From Cryobacterium sp. MLB-32 (GTDB lineage: Bacteria; Actinomycetota; Actinomycetes; Actinomycetales; Microbacteriaceae), in the NCBI RefSeq assembly GCF_000738085.1, contig NZ_JPRS01000005.1, forward strand, positions 1-63,012: a DNA stretch of 63,012 nt, in the 5' to 3' direction. Every line of letters begins with the position of its first letter. Position 1 is the stretch's first letter. Positions 1 to 12,237 of the stretch are shown here, one piece after another. The translations under genes were made by a program, and so were the position numbers. Under the pieces are notes generated by a model. That model had not been told where the DNA came from. It searched no databases and worked only from the letters and a program-made list of their open reading frames with translations.

Positions 1-1
1 G

Positions 2-419
<418 letters not shown>

Positions 420-449
420 TCCTCTTTACTACCTGAGTTAGGAGGCATG

Positions 450-1016
450 ATGCTTCACGCAGTAATTGCAGCCGCCGCCGCGGGGGAGACGCATAACCCG
501 CTCATCCCGGCTGTCTACGACATCATCTGGTCAGCGGTCTGCTTTGTCGTGATTTTGTTCTTCTTCTGGAAGTACGCACTTCCGAGGATGCAGACGCTTC
601 TTGACGACCGTGCAGAGGCCATCGAGGGCAACATCGCCAAGGCAGACGACGCCCAGCGCAAGGCCGAGGCTGCTCTCGAGCAGTACACGGCTCAGCTTGC
701 TGACGCCCGCGCAGAGGCTGGAAACATCCGCGAGCAGGCTCGCTCTGACGGCCAGCGCATTGTCGCTGAGCACAAAGACCAGGCCGTGTCTGAGGCCGCT
801 CGCGTTACCGCGAGTGCCAAGGCACAGATTGAGGCCGAACGCCAGGCAGCCGTCGTGTCGCTTCGCAGCGAGGTTGGCACGCTCGCCATCGACCTGGCAT
901 CGGGAGTCATCGGCGAAAGCCTGACCGACGACGCCAAGGCTGGCGCGATCGTTGATCGCTTCCTGGCTGAACTTGAGGCCTCTGAAATCGCTGCTGCACA
1001 GGCAGGGAAGAAGTAG
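450..1016 (+). CDS. atpF: ATP synthase Fo subunit b
   Basis: This is the peripheral stalk subunit: one N-terminal transmembrane helix (about residues 24-45, ending FFFWKYALPRM) followed by a long charged, alanine-rich coiled coil that reaches up to F1. Two adjacent ATGs exist at 447 and 450. The GGAGG at 441-445 is only one base from the first but four from the second, so 450 is the likelier start and gives 188 residues. The stop is followed three bases later by atpH, suggesting translational coupling. Length and composition match actinobacterial b subunits. Confidence 0.93.
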   Translation: MLHAVIAAAAAGETHNPLIPAVYDIIWSAVCFVVILFFFWKYALPRMQTLLDDRAEAIEGNIAKADDAQRKAEAALEQYTAQLADARAEAGNIREQARSDGQRIVAEHKDQAVSEAARVTASAKAQIEAERQAAVVSLRSEVGTLAIDLASGVIGESLTDDAKAGAIVDRFLAELEASEIAAAQAGKK

Positions 1017-1019
1017 TCG

Positions 1020-1817
1020 ATGGGAAGCGCCACCAGAGAAGCATTGGCATCATCGAGAACGGCTTTGGCCGGCTCGATAGGCACGATCGATCTGGCGACG
1101 GGCGAGAGCCTGTTCAAGGCCGGTCGAGTCGTGGGTGCCTCGTCGCAGCTGTTGTCCGCACTGGCTGACCCATCCGCATCCCCTGCGGCCAAGGTCACGC
1201 TGGTCAAGGCCGTCTTCAGCGCAACGACGACATCGCAGGCACTGGACCTTCTCGGGTCCGTCGTCGCCGAGCGGTGGTCGAACCACGGTGACCTCCTCGC
1301 CGGCATTGAAGACCTGGGGCTGCGGGCAACTGCAATTTCCGCTCCGTCTGATGTGTCCATTGAAGCCGAGCTGTTCGCTTTCGGTACCGCGGTCTCGTCG
1401 GATGCCGAGCTGGAGCTGGCCCTGGCCAGCAAGCTGGGCCTCCCGACGGCCAAAGCCGGACTGGTCGAGAAGTTGCTGGCCGGCAAGGTGTCGCCTCAGA
1501 CGCTCACGATCGTCCGTCACCTCGTTCAGCAGCCTCGCGGCCGCCGGATCGGTGAGCTTCTGCGGCACGCCGCGGCGGTTGTCGCGGATCAGGCCGGAAC
1601 GTCGATCGCCACCATTACGTCCGCCGGTGCACTGGCACCGGCTCAGCTCGACCGGCTCACCACGAGCCTGTCCGCGCGGTACGGACGCCAACTGAGCATC
1701 AACCTGGTCATTGACCCGGCTCTGGTCGGTGGCGTGCGTGTACAGATCGGTGATGACGTCATTGACGGCAGCATCGCCACCCGTCTCGCGGACCTGAGAC
1801 TCCAGCTCGCACGCTGA
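1020..1817 (+). CDS. atpH: ATP synthase F1 subunit delta
   Basis: The 265-residue delta subunit (OSCP type) joins the top of F1 to the b-subunit stalk. It is longer than the roughly 180-residue E. coli protein, as is usual in actinobacteria. The C-terminal part carries the family signature region (ARYGRQLSINLVIDPALVGG, followed by VRVQIGDDVIDGSI), where delta contacts the stalk. ATG 1020 starts three bases after the atpF stop and no better start is visible. An 86-base gap separates it from atpA. Confidence 0.93.
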   Translation: MGSATREALASSRTALAGSIGTIDLATGESLFKAGRVVGASSQLLSALADPSASPAAKVTLVKAVFSATTTSQALDLLGSVVAERWSNHGDLLAGIEDLGLRATAISAPSDVSIEAELFAFGTAVSSDAELELALASKLGLPTAKAGLVEKLLAGKVSPQTLTIVRHLVQQPRGRRIGELLRHAAAVVADQAGTSIATITSAGALAPAQLDRLTTSLSARYGRQLSINLVIDPALVGGVRVQIGDDVIDGSIATRLADLRLQLAR

Positions 1818-1903
1818 CCATCAGGTCGGCACCACTTAAACCTCGAGACGGCAGCGTTTCGCACAGCTAACACCTGTACAACCAGTACAGAAAAGGGAAG
1901 ATG

Positions 1904-3540
1904 ATGGCAGAACTAACGATCAGCCCGATGAGATCCGCGACGCTCTCCAGGACTTCGTCAAGTCCTATGAGCCGAACAAGACCTCCACCACCGAGGTCGG
2001 CTACGTCACCACCGCAGGCGATGGCATCGCCCACGTTGAGGGACTGCCCGGCGTGATGGCCAACGAACTCATCAAGTTCGCCGACGGCACCCTGGGCCTC
2101 GCCCAGAACCTCGACGAAGACGAGATCGGCGTCGTCGTGCTCGGCGAGTTCGCCGGCATCGTTGAGGGCATGGAGGTGCACCGCACGGGCGAGGTTCTCT
2201 CCGTTCCCGTTGGAGACGGTTACCTCGGCCGTGTCGTCGACCCGCTCGGCGCGCCCATCGACGGTCTCGGCGAGATTGCGACCGAGGGCCGCCGCGCCCT
2301 CGAGCTGCAGGCTCCCGGCGTCATGGACCGTAAGAGCGTCCACGAGCCGATGCAGACCGGAATCAAGGCCATTGACGCCATGATCCCGATCGGTCGCGGT
2401 CAGCGTCAGCTCATCATTGGGGACCGCCAGACCGGTAAGACGGCCATTGCGATCGACACCATCATCAACCAGAAGGCCAACTGGGAGTCCGGCGACACGA
2501 ACAAGCAGGTTCGCTGCATCTATGTCGCCATCGGCCAAAAGGGCTCCACCATTGCTGGTGTGAAGGGTGCGCTTGAGGACGCCGGAGCGATGGAATACAC
2601 CACCATCGTCGCCGCTCCTGCCTCCGACCCGGCCGGCTTCAAGTACCTCGCTCCCTACACCGGTTCGGCCATCGGCCAGCACTGGATGTATGCCGGCAAG
2701 CACGTACTCATCATCTTCGATGACCTGTCCAAGCAGGCCGAGGCCTATCGCGCCGTTTCACTGCTTCTTCGCCGTCCGCCGGGGCGCGAAGCATACCCCG
2801 GCGACGTGTTCTACCTGCACTCCCGGCTCCTCGAGCGTTGTGCCAAGCTCTCCGACGCCCTCGGTGCCGGATCGATGACCGGTCTTCCGATCATCGAGAC
2901 CAAGGCCAACGACGTTGCCGCGTACATTCCGACCAACGTGATCTCGATCACCGACGGCCAGATCTTCCTGCAGTCCGACCTCTTCAACGCCAACCAGCGC
3001 CCCGCTGTCGACGTGGGAATCTCGGTCTCGCGAGTCGGTGGAGACGCTCAGGTCAAGTCGATCAAGAAGGTTTCCGGAACCCTCAAGCTCGAGCTCGCGC
3101 AGTACCGTTCGCTTGAGGCCTTCGCGATGTTCGCATCCGACCTCGACGCCACCAGCCGTCGCCAGCTGGCTCGTGGCGCACGCCTGACGGAACTGCTTCG
3201 TCAGCCGCAGTACTCGCCCTACCCGGTCGAAGACCAGGTTGTCTCGATCTGGGCCGGCATCAACGGCAAGCTCGACGAGGTTCCGATCCCCGACGTGCTG
3301 CGTTTCGAACGCGAACTGCTCGACTTCCTCGGTCGGAACACGAGTGTGCTGTCCACGCTGCGCGAGACGAACCTGCTCACCGACGAGACAGTCGCGAGCA
3401 TGTCGAGTGGAATCGACAAGTTCAAGCTGGAATTCCAGACGGGCGAGGGCAAGCCGCTCGCATCCGTGGGCGTCGAAAAGTTCGAGGCCATCGGCGTCGA
3501 AGAAGTCACCCAGGAAAAGATCGTCAAGCACCGCCGCTAA
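1904..3540 (+). CDS. atpA: ATP synthase F1 subunit alpha, apparent -1 frameshift near codon 8
   Basis: Regulatory nucleotide-binding alpha subunit of F1. From 1927 onward the frame reads [18 protein letters not shown] and continues to the stop at 3540 with all family features: P-loop GDRQTGKT (about residue 173) and the conserved stretch VSRVGGDAQ. The start, ATG 1904 after an AAAGGGAAG ribosome binding site, lies in another frame and reads MAELTISP. Together they give the expected N-terminus [13 protein letters not shown], so one base (a G) is missing near 1927. The restored protein has about 545 residues, normal for actinobacteria. In the raw sequence the only in-frame starts are a GTG/ATG pair at 2053/2056, which would remove about 50 residues. 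Since the gene is normally essential, a sequence error is the likeliest reading. Confidence 0.9.
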
Positions 3541-3558
3541 AGCGCGCCGCCCGATTAG

Positions 3559-3593
3559 TCGACGGGCTCGACCCTAAATGTTGAGCCCGTCGA
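3559..3593 (+). other. Intercistronic hairpin between atpA and atpG
   Basis: An 11-bp perfect inverted repeat (tcgacgggctc at 3559-3569 and its complement at 3583-3593) can extend inward by three pairs including one G-U, leaving a 7-base loop. No U-run follows, so it is not a classic terminator. It may be an mRNA-stabilising or processing hairpin that sets subunit stoichiometry; that role is inference. Confidence 0.5.
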
Positions 3594-3624
3594 GACACGA
3601 TCACCGAAAGGAAAGCTGAGACAC

Positions 3625-6008
<2,384 letters not shown>

Positions 6009-6010
6009 GC

Positions 6011-6274
6011 ATGGCGTCTCCGCTGAGCGTCAGCGTCGTCTCGGCCGACCAGCAGGTCTGGACCGGCGAGGCGACCATGGTCGTTGCACGCACCGTGGAA
6101 GGCCAGATCGGTATTCTGGCCGGCCACGAGCCCATGCTGGCGATTCTGGCCGCGGGTGAGGTTCGCGTCACCCTGGCTGACGGGTCCAAGATTGTGGCCG
6201 AAGCTGCCGACGGATTCCTGTCCGTTGACAACGACATCGTCACCATCGTCGCCCGCCAGGCGGCACTCGTTTAG
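6011..6274 (+). CDS. atpC: ATP synthase F1 subunit epsilon
   Basis: An 87-residue epsilon subunit that couples gamma rotation to F1 and can inhibit ATP hydrolysis. ATG 6011 lies two bases after the atpD stop and gives the family N-terminus MASPLSVSVVSADQQVWTGE. The beta-sandwich signature GQIGILAGHEPMLAILAAGE follows. The usual C-terminal inhibitory helices are essentially absent, as in short actinobacterial epsilon subunits. It ends the operon; yaaA starts 12 bases later. Confidence 0.93.
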   Translation: MASPLSVSVVSADQQVWTGEATMVVARTVEGQIGILAGHEPMLAILAAGEVRVTLADGSKIVAEAADGFLSVDNDIVTIVARQAALV

Positions 6275-6286
6275 TTCATAGTTCAG

Positions 6287-7088
6287 ATGCTGGTACTGCT
6301 TCCGCCGTCGGAGACGAAACGCTCCGGCGGCGAAGCTGTATCCCTGGACTGGAAGAGCCTCGCGTTCCCGGCACTCACTCCTGCCCGACGCACGCTTTCC
6401 CGCGCCCTTGTTGCTCTGAGCAGGCAGCCGGAGGCGGCCATGGCAACGCTCAAACTGGGCCGGACGCAAACGGCCGAGATCGAGCGCAATCGGGTGCTGC
6501 TCACGTCGGAAACTATGCCGGCCATCGACCGGTACACCGGTGTGGTCTACGACGCCCTCGACGCCGCGTCCCTGTCGCAGACCGAACGCTTTTTTGCGCA
6601 CGAGCACGTGGCCATACATTCCGCGCTCTTCGGCCCCCTTGCGGCCCTCGACGCGATTCCTGCCTACCGCCTCTCTCACGATTCCCGTATTCCCGAGCTG
6701 GCCCTCAAAAAACACTGGATGACCTCGATCGGTGCCGCCCTGGCGAAGACGTCGGGGTTGGTCATCGACCTGCGATCCGAGGCCTACGTTGCGCTGGGTG
6801 CTGCGCCGTGCCGTGAGGACTCCGTCTTCCTGCGGGTAGTGACGGACGTCGGCGGGAGCACGCGTGCCCTGAATCACTTCAACAAAAAGGCGAAGGGACA
6901 GTTCGTGCGTGCCCTCGTGCAGCACGGCCACATCTTCGCCACCGCTGCCGAGCTTCTCGCGTGGGCGCCGTCTGCCGGGATCATCCTGCGCCCGGGCGCA
7001 GGGGGAACTCGAACTTGTGGTGGACGCGAGCGGTCCCGCGCCGCAATTCACGATCATGACGCGCAACGACCTGCCGGTGTCTGCCTGA
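6287..7088 (+). CDS. yaaA: YaaA-family (DUF328) peroxide-stress protein, frameshift near C-terminus
   Basis: The N-terminus MLVLLPPSETKRSGGEA is the hallmark of the YaaA/DUF328 family, which in E. coli limits free iron during peroxide stress and binds DNA. The FNKKAKGQFVR block is also present. The frame is lost at a run of five Gs (7001-7005): continuing one frame over gives GELELVVDASGPAPQFTIM and ends at TGA 7086-7088, while the raw frame runs on to 7138 as unrelated sequence. One extra G (or two missing bases) explains it, and the repaired protein is about 266 residues. It follows atpC by 12 bases and may be read from the ATP synthase operon. Confidence 0.82.
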
Positions 7089-7128
7089 GAGTAACGCCGG
7101 TTGCTTACCACGGAGACGTCAATGTCGC

Positions 7129-8721
<1,593 letters not shown>

Positions 8722-8725
<4 letters not shown>

Positions 8726-9222
8726 ACGACGTGCTCGATTCCCTCGTGATCGAGCAGCCAGACCTTCGTGGGAATGCCCGCCCCGCCGCTGTAGCCGGTG
8801 ATGCGTCCGTTCGTGGCGAGGACCCGGTGACAGCCCACGATGATGGGCACCGGGTTCGCACCGACCGCGCCGCCGATGGCCCGGCCGGATCCCGGCCGCC
8901 CGATCGAAGCCCCCAGGTCGCCATAGGAGATGACCTCGCCGAAGGCGAGCCCTTCAAGGCCGTGCCAGACACTCTGCTGGAAAGACGTTCCTCCCGAGAG
9001 GTGTACGGGCAGGTCAAACGCCCTGCGCGTGCCGGAGAAATACTCATCGAGCTGGGTGGCGGCCGTGTGCAGCAGCGGAGACGGATTCTCGGGCACGGAC
9101 TCATACGGGAGGCGGCCGTTGTTCTCGATAGACAGCGACAGGATACCGGCGGCATCGGCGGTGATTTCCAACTGGCCGATGGGGCTGGCCAGGCGGATCA
9201 GCGAGGTCTCTGGAGTGGTCAT
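8722..9222 (-). CDS. ogt: Methylated-DNA-[protein]-cysteine S-methyltransferase
   Basis: Suicide repair of O6-methylguanine by transfer of the methyl group to its own cysteine. The active-site motif is VGCHRVLATNGRITGYSGG, a GCHR variant of the common PCHR, and the DNA-binding helix GEVISYGDLGASIGRPGSG precedes it. ATG 9222 gives 166 residues and sits six bases after a TACAGT -10 box; the frame is open for 11 more codons upstream without support. It is the first gene of a two-gene operon with tag. Confidence 0.92.
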
Positions 9223-9228
9223 ATTTCG

Positions 9229-9234
9229 ACTGTA
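9229..9234 (-). promoter_or_regulatory. -10 box of ogt, leaderless layout
   Basis: On the minus strand TACAGT, six bases, then ATG 9222. There is no ribosome binding site, so a leaderless ogt-tag transcript is likely. Confidence 0.55.
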
Positions 9235-9317
9235 GCCGCGACTCCCGAACGTCACTGGCGGAATTCGGACATCGGTGCCGTGGCCGACGGTGTCCTGGCT
9301 GTGGAGGAGTGTGCGCC

Positions 9318-10466
9318 CTACGTGACGGTGTGCGGGTAGTCGGCCGAACGGTCTTGGAATGTCAGAATCGCGGCGTTCCGGATGACACCGTCCTGTATCT
9401 CAATGGCCCGGCGCACCGTTTCGTTGGCCGTCCAGGACTGGGGTCCATTGAGAACGTCCTCGAGATACGGCAGCAGGGCTTCGCTGATCACCCACGTAGC
9501 CGAGTTCCAGAGGTAGGACGGGCTGTGGTCGACGGCGTAATAGGTCACGTTGTCACCCACGGTGAAGGTCGGGTTCGCAAACGTCGTGGGCCGCGCCCAG
9601 CTGAAACCCATGCCCTCGTCGCACGAGACATCCACGATGAGAGATCCGGACCGAAGGTGGGAAACGTCCTGCTCATCAAGGTAGGTGAGAGGCTCGTTGG
9701 GATCCTGCAGCACACAGTTGACGACGATATCGCGCTCGGCGAGGAAGGGAGCGAGCGGCATCATCCCGGAATCGGTCAGCACGGAGCTGCGACCCGGGTT
9801 GACGGCATCGTGTTCGATCCGCGCGACCTGTACGATCCGCGCCGAATGGATGGGCGAGCTGACGGCCGCCACGTCGCGGTTGGTCAAGACACTCACGTCG
9901 TGCACACCCTGCGCGTTCAGGGCAGTGACAGCACCGCGCGCGGTCGCGCCGAACCCAATCACGACCGCACTGAGGCGGCGCCCGTAGTCACCGGTGATGC
10001 CCATGAGCTAGAACGAGTGCAGGATCGACGAATAGCCGGCGAGTTCGTTGTTCTGGTGGAACACGTGCAGGTCGTATTCGCCGGAGGCGGTCCAGTGATT
10101 CATCGCTTCAAAGGCGATCACGGTGAGTTTCTTGTCGATGGCGACCTGGGTGAGGGCGGGGTCTTGAACACAGTGCGGCCAGCCCCACAAGACCTGCCCG
10201 TGACGAAGTTTTTCCACGTCGGCGAGCAGCGGCTTGGCCAGCAGGATGACGTCGCACTCGGCAATGAGTTCGTCGCGCGTGCGCAGCCCGCCCACGAGCG
10301 CGGCCAGCACGTCGTCAGCAACGCCGAACGACTCACCGTAACCGTGCTCCAGGAAGATGCCCGACCTCGTCTCGGCGGGAATACGCTCGATATGCAGCGG
10401 ATGTATCGGCAACCGACGCTCGTCCGGCTTGCCCGACCGTGCCATCACTCCCAGCGTGAAACGCAT
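9318..10466 (-). CDS. N5-(carboxyethyl)ornithine synthase-like / alanine dehydrogenase-PNT family, interrupted by in-frame TAG
   Basis: Two consecutive open stretches in the same frame form one protein of about 382 residues. The N-terminal 152 residues (from ATG 10466: MRFTLGVMARSGKPDERRLP) match the substrate domain of the alanine dehydrogenase/transhydrogenase superfamily, and the rest (LSAVVIGFGATARGAVTAL) is the NAD(P)-binding domain. They are separated only by TAG at 10008-10010, followed by CTC ATG GGC, so a single C-to-T change of a CAG codon would explain it. The overall form resembles actinobacterial proteins annotated as N5-(carboxyethyl)ornithine synthase (pyruvate plus ornithine, NADPH), but substrate specificity cannot be read from sequence. 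It may be a recent pseudogene or carry a sequence error. Confidence 0.7.
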
Positions 10467-10544
10467 CCGCGATTCCCCATCTCCTGCACCCGACTGGCAC
10501 GCATCCTGTTTACCACATGGACCGGCCCGATCCGCCGACCCGCC

Positions 10545-10550
10545 TAGGGT
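10545..10550 (+). promoter_or_regulatory. -10 box of the aldo/keto reductase gene, leaderless layout
   Basis: TAGGGT, six bases (gtaggc), then ATG 10557; no Shine-Dalgarno sequence is visible. Confidence 0.55.
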
Positions 10551-10556
10551 GTAGGC

Positions 10557-11522
10557 ATGGCTCAGATCGAATATCGCAGACTCGGCACCTCCGGACTCAC
10601 CGTCTCCACGATCGGTCTCGGATGCAACAACTTCGGACGCGCGGGAACGGTCACGGAGACGCAGGAGGGCACCAACGCGGTCATCGACGCGGCAATCGAG
10701 GCGGGTGTGACCCTCTTCGACACCGCGGACATCTACGGCGCCGAGCGGGGACAAAGCGAGGCTCTGATGGGCCACGCGCTTCAGGGCAAGCGGGACCAGA
10801 TCGTGCTGGCCACCAAGTTCGGCATGGACATGAACGGCCGAAACGGTCCCGACTGGGGTGCGCGCGGTTCGCGTCGGTACATCAGACTGGCCGTCGAGTC
10901 ATCGTTGCGCCGCCTGCAAACCGACTGGATCGACCTGTACCAGCTCCATACTCCCGACCCGTCGACTCCGATCGAAGAGACTCTCTCGACCCTCGACGAC
11001 CTGATCACCGAGGGCAAGATCCGCTATATCGGACACTCCAATCTGGCGGGCTGGCAGATCGCCGAGGCCGAGTTCACGGCCCAGCTGAACGGACATCCTC
11101 ATTTCATCTCCAGCCAGAACGAATACAGTCTGCTCGTTCGAGACGCCGAAGACGAGGTATTGCCCGCCGTCAACGCCTACGGGCTCGGCTTCCTGCCGTT
11201 CTTTCCGCTCTACAACGGCCTCTTCACGGGTAAGTTCTCGCGTCAGGGAGGTCCGGCCGACAGCCGCATCATGATGATCCGACCGCACCTCGTGGAGACT
11301 GCGCCCTGGGACACAATCGAGCGCTTCCAGGCCTGGTGCGATGAACGGGGGGTGACCATGTTGGCGGCCACGCTCGCGTGGCTCCTCGCCCAGCCGGGGC
11401 TGACGAGTGTGATCGCCGGCGCGACCCGGCCGGAACAAATCGAACAGAATGCGACCGCGGCCACGAGCTGGCAGCCCTCGCCCGACGAGGTCGCGTTCAT
11501 CTCGGAACTCTTCGACGCCTAG
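10557..11522 (+). CDS. Aldo/keto reductase
   Basis: A 321-residue (beta/alpha)8 NADPH-dependent oxidoreductase. It has the N-terminal LGTSGLTVSTIGLGCNNFG, the catalytic Asp and Tyr in LFDTADIYGAERGQSE, the catalytic Lys in VLATKFGM, and the His in YQLHTPDPSTP. The cofactor-binding end LTSVIAGATRPEQIEQN is complete. It is closest in style to the AKR11/YhdN-like group; the true substrate is unknown. It is transcribed alone from a leaderless promoter and is followed 15 bases later by the tetR operator. Confidence 0.93.
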   Translation: MAQIEYRRLGTSGLTVSTIGLGCNNFGRAGTVTETQEGTNAVIDAAIEAGVTLFDTADIYGAERGQSEALMGHALQGKRDQIVLATKFGMDMNGRNGPDWGARGSRRYIRLAVESSLRRLQTDWIDLYQLHTPDPSTPIEETLSTLDDLITEGKIRYIGHSNLAGWQIAEAEFTAQLNGHPHFISSQNEYSLLVRDAEDEVLPAVNAYGLGFLPFFPLYNGLFTGKFSRQGGPADSRIMMIRPHLVETAPWDTIERFQAWCDERGVTMLAATLAWLLAQPGLTSVIAGATRPEQIEQNATAATSWQPSPDEVAFISELFDA

Positions 11523-11534
11523 TCCTCCAGACGC

Positions 11535-11563
11535 TTGTGAGTGAGCGCTCACTCAGTTAGAAT
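11535..11563 (+). promoter_or_regulatory. Promoter of the tetR-ABC exporter operon
   Basis: TTGTGA (11535-11540), 17-base spacer, TAGAAT (11558-11563), then six bases to GTG 11570. This is a near-consensus sigma-70-type promoter with a leaderless start, and the palindromic operator lies inside it. Confidence 0.7.
11538..11555. promoter_or_regulatory. 18-bp perfect palindrome, likely TetR operator
   Basis: The sequence tgagtgagcgctcactca is a perfect 18-bp dyad. It overlaps the -35 box and spacer of the tetR promoter, so a dimeric TetR regulator bound here would block RNA polymerase. Autoregulation by the adjacent TetR protein is inferred from position. Confidence 0.75.
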
Positions 11564-11569
11564 ACGCGG

Positions 11570-12229
11570 GTGAGTGAGAAACCCCTGCGCGCGCCGGCAC
11601 TGTCGGTTGAAGATCGCCAGTCCATGCTGATCGACGCCGTGACACCGCTGCTGGCCGAGCACGGTCAGTCGGTGACGACCCGGCAGATCGCTGAGTGCGC
11701 CGGCGTGGCCGAGGGCACTATCTTTCGGGCCTTCGGCAGCAAGGACGAGCTGATTCAGGCTGCCGTCGACCGCCAGCTCGACCCCGAGCCTTTTCGGGTC
11801 ACACTGCGCGCTATCGACCCATCCCAGCCGCTCGAGGAGAAGGTCCGCGCCATCGTCGTCCTGATGCGCGAGCGCTTCACGACCGTTTTCACCCTCATGA
11901 CAGCCCTGGGCCGGATGGGACCGCCGCACCGCCACGACCCGCGCCAAGACTTCACTGAGATTCTCGGTCGCGCACTGGCGCCCGACCTGGAACGTCTCAA
12001 TGTCACCCCGGACCGTGCCGCCCAGATCATCCGCATGGTCGCGCTCGCGGCATCCATCCCCCAGATCCGGGTGGGGGCCGCCTTCGATGCCGACGAGCTG
12101 ACCAGCCTGTTGTTGTACGGATTGGTCGGCGGCGCGGATTCTCGCCCCGACGACAGCATCACGCACGCCCCTGTCACGCACGCCCCTGTCACGCACGCCC
12201 CTGTCACGCACGCCCCTGTCAGAGCCTAG
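11570..12229 (+). CDS. TetR/AcrR-family transcriptional regulator
   Basis: A 219-residue regulator with an N-terminal helix-turn-helix (AEHGQSVTTRQIAECAGVAE and GTIFRAFGSKDELIQAAVD, about residues 24-65) and a variable all-helical ligand domain. GTG 11570 is the start, six bases after the -10 box. The two ABC exporter genes start eight bases downstream, so it probably represses its own exporter operon until a toxic ligand is bound. The C-terminus is odd: a four-fold repeat of HAPVT ends the protein, encoded by a 15-bp tandem repeat. Confidence 0.9.
   Translation: MSEKPLRAPALSVEDRQSMLIDAVTPLLAEHGQSVTTRQIAECAGVAEGTIFRAFGSKDELIQAAVDRQLDPEPFRVTLRAIDPSQPLEEKVRAIVVLMRERFTTVFTLMTALGRMGPPHRHDPRQDFTEILGRALAPDLERLNVTPDRAAQIIRMVALAASIPQIRVGAAFDADELTSLLLYGLVGGADSRPDDSITHAPVTHAPVTHAPVTHAPVRA
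12161..12220 (+). repeat. 15-bp tandem repeat, four perfect copies, in tetR
   Basis: The unit acgcacgcccctgtc occurs four times without a mismatch (12161, 12176, 12191, 12206). It is in frame and adds five residues per copy to the TetR C-terminus, so copy number could change without breaking the gene. Confidence 0.93.
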
Positions 12230-12237
12230 GAGACCAC

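Noticed and set aside
10008-10010. Recoding of the in-frame TAG as pyrrolysine or selenocysteine
   Set aside because: UAG is the pyrrolysine codon, but no such system is expected in this group and nothing in the window supports it; a substitution or read error is simpler.
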